Positions 25,445-32,746 of a stretch of 36,517 bases of DNA are shown here, piece after piece. Position 1 is the stretch's first letter. Each line of letters starts with the position of its first letter. Both the position numbers and the translations under genes were made by a program. The stretch is from a virus: positions 1 through 36,517 of the IMG/VR virus record IMGVR_UViG_3300021139_000056; one strand, given 5' to 3'. The notes under the pieces are model-generated. The model saw only the letters and a program-made list of their open reading frames with translations. It ran no database searches and was not told the origin of the DNA.

Positions 25445-26273
25445 CTTTGGCCTCCTTAATAGCCTGTCTACCTTGTTCGGTACCAACACCTATACCATAG
25501 GTATTCATACTATGATTACCTGATAGTGTACCAGTGTTTAGAGTGAATAGTACTACTGTACCGGCATGACTATATACTACTTTGCCCATTACAGGTAGTG
25601 GTCCAGTAGGTACAATATCTTCTGTGTTCACTATTCTGAGAGTATCTGGTACTAATCTGGCATGTACCTTAGCTGCCTCAATACTTAAAGCTCTAGGAGC
25701 TGCCCATAGAATAGCTACTACTCTCCAACCTTGCAGTGCTAGCAAACTAGATAGTATGTAGCCTACTCCACCGCCAAGACTATGCCCATGAATCTGTAGT
25801 ACTGGTCGTTCAGCTATAGGAAAGGCTATAAAGAACTTCTCGATATCATCTGCTAACTGTGCAGCAATATCATAGAACCCTTTATGTACTAATCCAATAG
25901 GACTATCTATTTGCTCTACTTCCCCATCAGTCCACCACTCACTTGCATTACGGGTGCCTCGAAGTACTATATCAAAAGTTTCCACTGCTGAATGACTCTT
26001 GACTATATACCCAAAGGGTTCCTCTTCTGGAACAACATACAGCAGCTGCCATGCACTATCTGGCCTAGCCCATAGTACTGTATTAACATAAGGTTCATCT
26101 TCCCAAGGTTCCTTATCTTTCCAAGCCTCATATTGCTCATAGGCTCTATCAATGTAGTCTTGGCTAATACTTAGCACATCAGCTAGAGATAGTTGTTTAC
26201 CCTCTGCTGCTATAGCTGTACCGCTTTCTTCACTTAACTTATCTATTGCTTCTTGTGTATTACTTTGTGGCAT
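25431..26273 (-). CDS. Class 3 lipase (alpha/beta hydrolase)
   Basis: 280 residues; AGAGGAA upstream of the ATG. Full class-3 lipase pattern: IVLRGTRNASEWWTDG (102-117), VHKGFYD (129-135), nucleophile elbow GHSLGG (163-168, Ser165), NTEDIVPTGP with Asp219, and His254 in GNHSMNTYG as the likely third member of the triad. No signal peptide. Being inside the lysis cassette and overlapping the endolysin gene, it may attack membrane lipids at lysis. A host lipid-modifying role earlier in infection is also possible. Lipase genes in this position are uncommon. Confidence 0.88.
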   Translation of the reverse strand: MPQSNTQEAIDKLSEESGTAIAAEGKQLSLADVLSISQDYIDRAYEQYEAWKDKEPWEDEPYVNTVLWARPDSAWQLLYVVPEEEPFGYIVKSHSAVETFDIVLRGTRNASEWWTDGEVEQIDSPIGLVHKGFYDIAAQLADDIEKFFIAFPIAERPVLQIHGHSLGGGVGYILSSLLALQGWRVVAILWAAPRALSIEAAKVHARLVPDTLRIVNTEDIVPTGPLPVMGKVVYSHAGTVVLFTLNTGTLSGNHSMNTYGIGVGTEQGRQAIKEAKDGTS

Positions 26274-26285
26274 ATCATTTCCTCT

Positions 26286-26468
26286 TTAGTAAAGATTATC
26301 GCAACTTATACTGATAGTTGCACCATCTATTTTAGATGTAGTTAGAGTAGCGCCTGTTACTATAGGAGCTATGCTAGAACTACATTTGGTACTACTTGTA
26401 CAACTGGGTAGAACTGCTAACAATAAAAAAGCCAGCAGGCTAATAAGTATAGCATACTGGCTTTTCAT
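26286..26468 (-). CDS. Small lipoprotein, candidate outer-membrane spanin
   Basis: 60 residues. Signal peptide MKSQYAILISLLAFLLLAVL is followed by the lipobox LPSC, so the mature protein starts at Cys23 and is about 38 residues (CTSSTKCSSSIAPIVTGATL and on). Small lipoproteins in lysis cassettes often act as the outer spanin subunit that fuses membranes at the end of infection. This one is not proline-rich like Rz1, and no typical inner spanin partner is obvious, so the role is inferred. Confidence 0.65.
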   Translation of the reverse strand: MKSQYAILISLLAFLLLAVLPSCTSSTKCSSSIAPIVTGATLTTSKIDGATISISCDNLY

Positions 26469-26481
26469 AAATACTTCTTAC

Positions 26482-26865
26482 TTAGACAGTAGTAGCAGCA
26501 AGTTCTTTGGCTTTAATGCCCGCTTCGAGACCGCTAGCAATATGGCCAGCTAAAGCCGCAGCACTGGATACTTCTGGATGTCCAAGACCTAGACCAACAG
26601 CTTCTGCGATAGGTGCAAGTTCAGCAATAGATGTAATAGAAGCTTCTAAGATAGTTCGCAGCTTGGCTTCGAAAGCTGTTCGATCAAACTTGCGGGCTTG
26701 AGTAACTGCTGGATGCTCAAGTGGCGGCTGTGACGGCTCAGGATCTGCAATAGGCGCAGGTGTAGGAGAAATACTACCAACAGCTTCCGCTGTATCGACC
26801 ACCGCAAAGTAAGCAAAAGACAGTAATAGATTAACTAAGAAGTTAGTTCTAATAAGTTTTAACAT
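26482..26865 (-). CDS. Secreted or anchored helical protein in the lysis cassette
   Basis: 127 residues; AGGA eight bases upstream. Signal/anchor MLKLIRTNFLVNLLLSFAYF, possible cleavage after TAEA, a Pro-rich linker (PTPAPIADPEPSQPPLEHP, about 35-53) and an Ala-rich helical domain (IASGLEAGIKAKELAATTV at the end). Could be an inner spanin-like or other periplasmic lysis factor. A predicted RNA pseudoknot (26893-26947) sits just upstream of its ribosome site and may control its translation. Confidence 0.6.
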   Translation of the reverse strand: MLKLIRTNFLVNLLLSFAYFAVVDTAEAVGSISPTPAPIADPEPSQPPLEHPAVTQARKFDRTAFEAKLRTILEASITSIAELAPIAEAVGLGLGHPEVSSAAALAGHIASGLEAGIKAKELAATTV

Positions 26866-26892
26866 ATTGTGTTTCCTTTATTGTAATACTAT

Positions 26893-26947
26893 TAGCAGGT
26901 AAGATAAGTGGGTAGTAGTTAGTACCTGCTATTAACTAACTACTACC
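26893..26947 (-). promoter_or_regulatory. Predicted H-type RNA pseudoknot upstream of the 127-aa gene
   Basis: On the minus strand GGTAGTAGTTAGT (26947-26935) pairs perfectly with ACTAACTACTACC (26923-26911), 13 pairs. The loop between them contains TAGCAGGT (26931-26924), which is complementary to ACCTGCTA (26900-26893) downstream of the stem. The second helix is eight pairs (nine if it competes with the first stem). This loop-to-downstream pairing is the geometry of an H-type pseudoknot. AGGA and the ATG at 26865 follow within 28 bases. No T-tract, so not a plain terminator. Confidence 0.6.
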
Positions 26948-26971
26948 AAGGTGCTTCGGAACCGGTAAAGA

Positions 26972-27202
26972 TTAAGGTTGCTTGATGTACTGTAGGTGAG
27001 ATAATCCCCACTCCAATACATCAGGTACTTTAAATATGGTAAGTACTGCAAAGACCATACCTAATAAGAGCTTAGCAGACTTACTTAGACTCGCAAGTCT
27101 TTTCAGCTCTACTAACTCTTCTCTGGTAAGGATATAAGAGGTATCTACTATTCGTAACTCCTCTCCTGCATCTTCTCTATCCTGCTGGCTGTCATGGTGC
27201 AT
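26972..27202 (-). CDS. Holin-like single-membrane-segment protein
   Basis: 76 residues from the ATG at 27202, which overlaps the upstream stop (TAATG) and has GAGGA about eight bases before it. The N-terminal half is polar and charged (MHHDSQQDREDAGEELRIVD); one membrane segment at about residues 46-62 (KLLLGMVFAVLTIFKV) and a short tail ending QYIKQP. Holins make the inner-membrane holes that release the endolysin. This is the best holin candidate in a cassette that has a signal-less endolysin, but other small membrane roles are possible. Confidence 0.55.
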   Translation of the reverse strand: MHHDSQQDREDAGEELRIVDTSYILTREELVELKRLASLSKSAKLLLGMVFAVLTIFKVPDVLEWGLSHLQYIKQP

Positions 27203-27759
27203 TAGTTCAAATCCTCTGTCCATTCAAGAAAGATACCCATAGTTAGACCTGCTGGCAGTGCTACTCCACCTAAGTTAATAGCAAATAGCATATTAGCGTT
27301 ATTCACTATTGCTGGAGGAGCACTAGCAATAGGGCTAAAATCCCATATACGAGACTCGTTAAACGATGGAGTAGCTATAGCAGGAGAGTACAAGCCGCCT
27401 CCATGAATGTTGGTAATACCAGAACCTAATCCAGTAGGGTTAACAGTGTACTGATTAAGTGTAGCTACTGGTGCACTATCCCCATTCATAGCTACATCTA
27501 CTGAGGAGTTAAGCGCTGTAATAGTACCGCCAGTATTTAGTGCAGCTCTACGGAGTAGTAAGGTTTGTACTATTGCAGCTGCAGTACTGCTACATTGAAT
27601 ATGTATTTCAGTAAGTCTGATAGTATACCCTGCTGCACCGCTGAGGGTAAGTAAGTCAGTACAGTTAGCTGCTGGGGTTATAGCATTGCCTCTCCAGCGA
27701 TAAGTTTTTCTTTCAGGTAACATTGCCTGAATAACAGGTAAGTTGTTTCTATTTTGCAT
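27202..27759 (-). CDS. Putative virion decoration or minor structural protein
   Basis: 185 residues; AGGA about ten bases before the ATG. Begins MQNRNNLPVIQAMLPERKTY and continues with YRWRGNAITPAANCTDLLTL, SGAAGYTIRLTEIHIQCSST and a C-terminal INLGGVALPAGLTMGIFLEW. Beta-rich, resembling small beta-sandwich proteins of unknown function encoded near fibre or lysis genes in other phages. Its location on the minus strand, away from the late operon, is odd for a virion protein. Confidence 0.55.
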   Translation of the reverse strand: MQNRNNLPVIQAMLPERKTYRWRGNAITPAANCTDLLTLSGAAGYTIRLTEIHIQCSSTAAAIVQTLLLRRAALNTGGTITALNSSVDVAMNGDSAPVATLNQYTVNPTGLGSGITNIHGGGLYSPAIATPSFNESRIWDFSPIASAPPAIVNNANMLFAINLGGVALPAGLTMGIFLEWTEDLN

Positions 27760-27780
27760 GGTAGGTAAGTCCTATATAAA

Positions 27781-29064
27781 TCACATTGATAATCTTTCTT
27801 CTGGCAATAGCCAGCTAGGTTTTATTAAGTTAGTATCCTTGAAAGCCCTTACTAACTTCTTAGGTAAGAAAGCCCCATCTACTATTTGTATCTTATCTGC
27901 CATCTGCAAGCCGCGTACTATATCAGTTATCGCAGATAGGTTGTCCACATCACTGTGTACATGTTTGATTATGTCTGAGATAGTGAGTGGTGCTTCAGAC
28001 TTGTTAAGTATCTCAAGTATTTTATGAGCTACTGCTGAGTTTCTACCCTTACCGAATTCCCCCATAGCATCAGGCATTTCGTATTCAGCAAAGGTTAGGA
28101 TAGTATTAGCTAGTAACACATCCTCAGGCATTATATGAGTAGCTATTCGCATTGCTGCACATATAATAGCTAGCTTTAGTAAATGAGTGTGACGCCTACC
28201 AGTGTAGTGCTCAAAACGGTGATCTGGTATTGGCTGCCAAGAGTAATAGATTTCCTCTATTAGAGTATAAGCTTCTGGGTGCAATGTTACTTCCCCTATG
28301 CACAGGGTTTTTATCTTTGTAAGATAGTCTAGCATCTTTGATGTAGCTTCTTCACTAGCTGCTTTTGGCCAAGCTACTTTTCTTCCACTAGGTTTAGTAT
28401 TGATTAGTAGCATCCTAGAGAAGAAGCCTTGCCCTTGGATTTCAGCAGGGAAGGCAGCATTAAAGCCAGTAGGTGTGTTACCTGCTATGATGTTAATGGT
28501 AGGTTCGTTAATGATTACTGGTTTCGAGTTCTTAAGTTTGTAATCATAGACACCTCTATAGTCCCAGAAAGTACCTAGCAATGATATGAAGTCTAAGTTG
28601 TTTCTACCTATGAAGTCAACAAACTCATCACTGGCTACATACAGTTCTGCTACTGGCATATCCTTAGCCCGCTCTTTCATGTTCACACTACCGAATAGAT
28701 TCTCTTCTAAGTCAGTAGTTTGTTCTTCTTCATCACTATCGCTGCCCCAAGTCTTTTCATGTAGCTCTAGTAAGAACTGAGACATACTTAGTTTTTGTGG
28801 GGCAAAGTTATCATAACCCCACATTTTAAGTAATGTATTACTTATCTTTATTGCGGTACTTTTTCTTGTAGCTGGCACACCTATTAGTTGTATGTACTGG
28901 TTAGGGGTAAGAGCGCTATGGCCAAAGGGTAAATATAACTGCCTACCCAGTAACGCACCCACCATTCCTATTGCTGCCCACCTATGCGCATTGGCTGGAG
29001 CTTCTCCAGAGTCAATACTAGCATAGTCAAAGTAGCTAGAAAAGAAGTTATCAGGTGCAAGCAT
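27781..29064 (-). CDS. P-loop ATPase, DUF3987-like (putative replication helicase)
   Basis: 427 residues; AAGGAA upstream. A modified Walker A GVPATRKSTAI (62-72) has Arg where Gly is usual before Lys. ELYVASDEF (about 136-144) acts as Walker B, and PTINIIAGNTPTGF as a sensor-like strand. The order and spacing recall DUF3987 proteins, which sit beside primases and helicases. A C-terminal winged-helix-like region (LTISDIIKHVHSDVDNL) may bind DNA. Follows the DNA polymerase gene, supporting a replication role; helicase activity is not proven by the sequence. Confidence 0.65.
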   Translation of the reverse strand: MLAPDNFFSSYFDYASIDSGEAPANAHRWAAIGMVGALLGRQLYLPFGHSALTPNQYIQLIGVPATRKSTAIKISNTLLKMWGYDNFAPQKLSMSQFLLELHEKTWGSDSDEEEQTTDLEENLFGSVNMKERAKDMPVAELYVASDEFVDFIGRNNLDFISLLGTFWDYRGVYDYKLKNSKPVIINEPTINIIAGNTPTGFNAAFPAEIQGQGFFSRMLLINTKPSGRKVAWPKAASEEATSKMLDYLTKIKTLCIGEVTLHPEAYTLIEEIYYSWQPIPDHRFEHYTGRRHTHLLKLAIICAAMRIATHIMPEDVLLANTILTFAEYEMPDAMGEFGKGRNSAVAHKILEILNKSEAPLTISDIIKHVHSDVDNLSAITDIVRGLQMADKIQIVDGAFLPKKLVRAFKDTNLIKPSWLLPEERLSM

Positions 29065-29075
29065 AGTATTCCTTG

Positions 29076-29393
29076 TTAAGTTATAGCTATCAATTTCTTA
29101 CTTATACTGGTGTGACGACAATTCAAAGGTCTAAGTATTCTATTATCCTCAGTATCTCTATGCATAAGATTACGGTATATAGCTAGAGCATCCTTTAAGT
29201 GCTGTTGTTCTGCACTGGTAAGTAACTCACTCCCCGTCCATAAAGGAATAAGTTGGCTTTGTAAGTTAGGGTATTCCTTCTTTTGTATAGAAAAGTACTT
29301 CTCTGCATTACTTTCATTGGTGAAGAATAAAGGTACTCTACCTTCTACACTTACTTCCCAAGCTCTAGGTTTGAAGTCTTTTGTTACTGCCAT
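29076..29393 (-). CDS. Hypothetical protein, 105 aa
   Basis: AGGAGG stands six to seven bases before the ATG, one of the strongest ribosome sites in the window. Begins MAVTKDFKPRAWEVSVEGRV and is basic towards the end (RPLNCRHTSISKKLIAIT). Lies between DNA polymerase and the P-loop protein, eight bases after the polymerase stop. No domain recognised; possibly a replication accessory. Confidence 0.65.
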   Translation of the reverse strand: MAVTKDFKPRAWEVSVEGRVPLFFTNESNAEKYFSIQKKEYPNLQSQLIPLWTGSELLTSAEQQHLKDALAIYRNLMHRDTEDNRILRPLNCRHTSISKKLIAIT

Positions 29394-29401
29394 GCCGCCT
29401 C

Positions 29402-31636
29402 CTAATGCTCTTTACTATCTTGCCAGTTCTGGCCACCTAAACTAAGGTCTACTGGAACCAAAAGATTCCTAGTGACCCCACCTATATCTGTTACTGGCAC
29501 TTCAAATTCCATACATTGTTTCACCTCTTGTGCTAAATACTCATAATCTTCCCTATACTGGAATAGTATAGAGTCATGAATCTGTGCTACCAGTTTGAAG
29601 TTCTGATAGTTATGCCACCATACATTATAGAACACTTTAACGAAAGCTTTGTTAAGAGTCATTGCATTAAGGCTTTGTGGTGGATGTGCTATATAAGCGT
29701 TTAAATCTCTTTTGTTCTTAGCAGGGTTACCAAAACAGTAGCGAGTCCAGCCGGTAGCTCCTACCAATACATGAGCAGAATTAACTTGCTTGATTATCCA
29801 AGCTGGATATATCTTGGCTACTACCTTATAAGTAGTCTCGAAGCACTTACCTAAGTATGCTGCTATCTGTAGGGCTGCATAGTGCTTAGGTAATCCGAGC
29901 CTTGCTGCTGCCTTGAAGATATTTGCTAATCCCATAGTATCTACTAGAACTGAATCTCCCATGTTATAGTTCTTACCGTGATTGACTGGTTTGCTTAACT
30001 GGCGAATTTCCTTATCTAGTATAGTATGGCTGCCATCAGGATTATTAATACAGATTTCTTCATAGGGTATACCAAAGAAAGCACTAGCATTAAAAGAGTG
30101 AAAATCGTTATCTCCATCTACTGCCGCGATTAGTTTAGTATCTCCAGTAATGTATCCAGTATCCCGACTTTCTGCTTGAGCATAGTCAGCCTCACCTATT
30201 AGAAAGCCTTCATCTGCTTTAAGAAAAGCTTTGATACCGCCTTGCCTAGGTATGTTCTGCATATTTTGCCCACACCAGAAGGCATGACTTTCACTAGCTA
30301 GCCTACCTGTCTTAGTACCATAAGGAGTAAGGCTAGTAAGGAGTCTACCGAAGAAGAACTTATCTTCCACTAGGTAGGTACTTACTAGCTTGGCTGCTTT
30401 GCGATACTCGAAGATTTTATCTATCAGCCAAGTATTGTAGGGATGTCTAAAGGCTGCCTTCTTTAAGTCCTTTTCTTCCGTACTCTTTATATCCTTGCAA
30501 CCTATAATATGCAGTAAGGTCTTTACCTGCTTAGGACTAGCAGGGTTGAAGTGAGGTGTAGCTAAGTTGATACCTAGGCTAGCTCTTGCTTCATCCCGTA
30601 TAGCTTCTTGTTTAGTCTTGATCTTCTCAAACATAGGAAAGTCTACAGCCATACCAGTAGCTTCTGCAAGTACTGCTGGAGCTATTACTGGGAACTGCTG
30701 CTTATAGTTTTCTCTAGCCCATCTGGGAGCTTCCTGCAACCAAGCAAGAAAGGCCCAAGCTGTGTACCAAGTATCCCTAGCATTGTACTCGTATAAGTCC
30801 ATAGCATTACCAGTACTTCCTTCGTTCTTCCAAAAGAGGGACTCATGGATATAGAAAGCAGCTAGTCTGCCAAGATCTTTTTTTAGTTCACAGTACCAAG
30901 AATGATGAGCTACTGCTGTATCAAAGAAGTAATTGACTAATGGGCATCCGAAGCGGTTCAGATAGGCTATATCATACTTACCATTCTGTAGTAGCTTAGG
31001 TGCAATAGATGCATTGAACTTAGCTATCCAAGTAAAGCGATACTCATACTCCTCCACTTCGAGACCAAAAGGTAAGGGCACTACATAAGTTCTAGTTGCT
31101 AGTTGCCTAGTTACTATAGTATAAGATATGCTGGAAATACTTAAAGGTTCTTTATGAGTTTCTATGTCTACCGCTGCTAACAAAGTATTAGGATTTTGTA
31201 ACTCACTAAAGAGTTGCTCATACTTTTCTCCTTCTACTAGACTCCAAGAGAATTTATCTGGCTTCATCCATTTACTAGGTTCTGTAATCTTACTTACATA
31301 GCGTTCCAATAAGAACTGCCCATAAGACAAAGTAATAGTCTGCTTGAGATTAGGTACTATAAGAAACCAAAGATCATGCTTAGCATTGTATATGTAGGAG
31401 CCAGCATAATTCTCTACTGTCTGCTCCTTCTCACTTGCAGTATTGCATAGCTTAGGTATGAGTCCTGACTGTGTAGTAATGACGTGTCGATATTTGTCCC
31501 TCTTGCATATCATAGCTACTTCTGCTAGAGTTTCCATATAAGTAAGATTGACCCGTACTGTATGGCCTCTAGTTGCTACCTTAAGTGAGCCAAGATAAGG
31601 CTTATCGTATTGGGAACCTATGAATAGTATGTTCAT
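29402..31636 (-). CDS. Family A DNA polymerase with 3'-5' exonuclease
   Basis: 744 residues. Exonuclease motifs: DIET (157-160), NGKYD (218-222) and YNARD (284-288). Polymerase: TKTGRLASE (441-449), NMQNIPR (458-464), motif A EADYAQAESRD (482-492, Asp484), motif B RQLSKPVNHGKNY (545-557) with His in place of Phe, motif C QIHDSI (685-690) with Ser instead of the usual Glu after the catalytic Asp688. Replicates the phage genome. No Shine-Dalgarno is visible before the ATG; the leader is C/T-rich and preceded by structured RNA (31730-31847), hinting at unusual translation control. Confidence 0.93.
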   Translation of the reverse strand: MNILFIGSQYDKPYLGSLKVATRGHTVRVNLTYMETLAEVAMICKRDKYRHVITTQSGLIPKLCNTASEKEQTVENYAGSYIYNAKHDLWFLIVPNLKQTITLSYGQFLLERYVSKITEPSKWMKPDKFSWSLVEGEKYEQLFSELQNPNTLLAAVDIETHKEPLSISSISYTIVTRQLATRTYVVPLPFGLEVEEYEYRFTWIAKFNASIAPKLLQNGKYDIAYLNRFGCPLVNYFFDTAVAHHSWYCELKKDLGRLAAFYIHESLFWKNEGSTGNAMDLYEYNARDTWYTAWAFLAWLQEAPRWARENYKQQFPVIAPAVLAEATGMAVDFPMFEKIKTKQEAIRDEARASLGINLATPHFNPASPKQVKTLLHIIGCKDIKSTEEKDLKKAAFRHPYNTWLIDKIFEYRKAAKLVSTYLVEDKFFFGRLLTSLTPYGTKTGRLASESHAFWCGQNMQNIPRQGGIKAFLKADEGFLIGEADYAQAESRDTGYITGDTKLIAAVDGDNDFHSFNASAFFGIPYEEICINNPDGSHTILDKEIRQLSKPVNHGKNYNMGDSVLVDTMGLANIFKAAARLGLPKHYAALQIAAYLGKCFETTYKVVAKIYPAWIIKQVNSAHVLVGATGWTRYCFGNPAKNKRDLNAYIAHPPQSLNAMTLNKAFVKVFYNVWWHNYQNFKLVAQIHDSILFQYREDYEYLAQEVKQCMEFEVPVTDIGGVTRNLLVPVDLSLGGQNWQDSKEH

Positions 31637-31694
31637 TATAGTAGTGAGTAGTAGGTGATAGGTAGGGTGTAGTTACTAAATAGTCGCAGCTGCC

Positions 31695-31715
31695 TGCCTA
31701 ACAGCGGAGCTGGCA
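31695..31715 (-). other. Hairpin in the DNA polymerase leader
   Basis: CAGC-GGA-GCTG (31702-31712) is extended by TGC/GCA across a small bulge. It lies between the structured RNA copy 2 and the polymerase start. Not followed by a T-tract. Possible part of the same leader structure. Confidence 0.45.
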
Positions 31716-31729
31716 ATAGCGTATCATGG

Positions 31730-31847
31730 GGCGCATCTCCCAGCAAGGCACTGCTGCGCACTCGGTTGCGACAATCTTCCCTCGCTGCGCTACGCTTGCT
31801 GCGGGTATTCTCTTACCTCGGCCTTGACTGTGAGCCTCTTAAGCGCC
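31730..31847 (-). ncRNA. Structured RNA element, copy 2
   Basis: Read on the minus strand, helices are GGCGC/GCGCC (31847-31843 with 31734-31730), CTCACAG/CTGGGAG (31834-31828 with 31743-31737, one mismatch), AAGGC/GCCTT (31825-31821 with 31749-31745) and GAGAAT/ATTGTC (31812-31807 with 31775-31770, one mismatch). Against copy 1 (7195-7318) the shared blocks are AGTCAAGG, GTAAG, AATACC, GCAGCGAGG, GATT and CGCAAC. Helix bases change in pairs: G-C to C-G in the third helix, T-A to C-G and A-T to C-G in the second, T-A to A-T in the fourth. It ends 93 bases before the polymerase ATG. Confidence 0.7.
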
Positions 31848-31901
31848 TATCCATGCTAGCCATCGCTCAAAGCTCCTTGTTAAACATGGCATACATCTGC
31901 T

Positions 31902-32042
31902 TTATCCTGCCGGAAACTTAGGCTTTACTAGATGCCTGAAGATTATCTTAGCTTTAGGGCTGCTATTGCTATCTTGCTTGCTAGTGCAGGCTATCAGTGT
32001 GAGTAGTATTAATAGTAACGTACTTGCTAGTATGTATCTCAT
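31902..32042 (-). CDS. Small lipoprotein, 46 aa
   Basis: ATG at 32042 with AGGA seven to eight bases upstream. Signal peptide MRYILASTLLLILLTLIAC ends in a good lipobox LIAC (Cys19), leaving a mature lipoprotein of 28 residues that is Ser/Lys-rich (CTSKQDSNSSPKAKIIF) and ends KPKFPAG. Lies alone between the SSB-like gene and DNA polymerase, not in the lysis block. Could be an outer spanin or a superinfection-exclusion-type lipoprotein; both are inference. Confidence 0.6.
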   Translation of the reverse strand: MRYILASTLLLILLTLIACTSKQDSNSSPKAKIIFRHLVKPKFPAG

Positions 32043-32085
32043 AGTATAATCCTTGGCAGTCCTTGTGCAAATGCTTCGAGCGAGC

Positions 32086-32109
32086 GGGTTAGTGGGTTAG
32101 TGGGTTAGT
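32086..32109 (+). repeat. Tandem repeat, GGGTTAGT x3
   Basis: Three exact head-to-tail copies of an 8-bp unit (32086-32093, 32094-32101, 32102-32109) followed directly by the nested hairpin at 32112. Other short tandem runs near start codons in this genome (TTACTTGC around 32720-32743, ACCT around 36205-36225) suggest slippage-prone spacers. Confidence 0.75.
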
Positions 32110-32111
32110 TA

Positions 32112-32189
32112 TTAAAGGAAAGGACTCTAGCAGTAGATACGAGTGAAAGCTTCAGGTATCTTATCTACTACCAAAGTCCAGACCTTTAA
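32112..32189. other. Nested stem structure downstream of the SSB-like gene
   Basis: Three stacked helices with small internal loops: TTAAAGG/CCTTTAA (32112-32118 with 32183-32189), GGACT/AGTCC (32122-32126 with 32175-32179) and AGTAGATA/TATCTACT (32132-32139 with 32162-32169). An alternative inner pairing AGATAC/GTATCT (32135-32140 with 32156-32161) competes with the third helix. On the minus strand it lies 21 bases after the SSB-like stop codon and could be a processing or attenuation site. Confidence 0.6.
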
Positions 32190-32210
32190 ACGCTAAGGCG
32201 GCTTAGATGT

Positions 32211-32678
32211 TTATGCTGTGATAACTGTCTTGATGTTAGCACTAACCCCATCTTCACCTTCTTTAGTTTTAAACTTGCGGTTGGTAATGACCAGACCGAA
32301 CTGAGTACCAGGGAACTTCTCTGCCAGCTCAGCAAAGGTAGTTACTTGATAGGCTTCTTTCAAGGCATGGGTAACTTTACGAATGTTATCTACCGCTGCT
32401 TTGATCCAGAACAAATCTTCTGGGTTAGCCATTGGTGCTTCCCAAGAGATTTCAGTGCCATCAGCTAAAGGTATTGCATCATCTTTAGCCAGCTCACTGG
32501 TAGCAAGGACAATCATACGCACTCGCATCTTGCGACCTTTTTCTTCATCTACCAGTTGCTCTAAGGCAACCCCTTCTACTAGATAGCTGCCAGCTGGGGG
32601 TACTACTATACCAGGTAGGGCTTCTAACTCGTCTAAGTCAAAGTCCAATAAGTCATTTTGATCTACTACTTTAGCCAT
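32211..32678 (-). CDS. Putative single-stranded DNA-binding-like protein
   Basis: 155 residues. Begins MAKVVDQNDLLDFDLDELEA, an acidic N-terminus. PPAGSYLVEGVALEQLVDEE then GRKMRVRMIVLATSE is the strand pattern of OB-fold phage proteins (DUF669-like/SSB-like), and the end GVSANIKTVITA is beta. It shares an operon with a Sak4-like ATPase and a polymerase, the usual company of phage SSB proteins. Evidence is pattern and context, so moderate confidence. Confidence 0.5.
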   Translation of the reverse strand: MAKVVDQNDLLDFDLDELEALPGIVVPPAGSYLVEGVALEQLVDEEKGRKMRVRMIVLATSELAKDDAIPLADGTEISWEAPMANPEDLFWIKAAVDNIRKVTHALKEAYQVTTFAELAEKFPGTQFGLVITNRKFKTKEGEDGVSANIKTVITA

Positions 32679-32746
32679 GATATTTCTCTCTTATATAAAT
32701 GAATGAATGATTAATACTACTTACTTGCTTACTTGCTTACTGCTAT

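Noticed and set aside
27200-27217. TPsiC-like sequence GTTCAAATCC suggesting a tRNA
   Set aside because: No acceptor or anticodon stems can be built around it, and it lies at the junction of two well-supported minus-strand genes.
32086-32109. GGGTTAGT repeat as a telomere or G-quadruplex
   Set aside because: Only three units and three GGG runs in an internal position; a simple tandem repeat is the safer reading.
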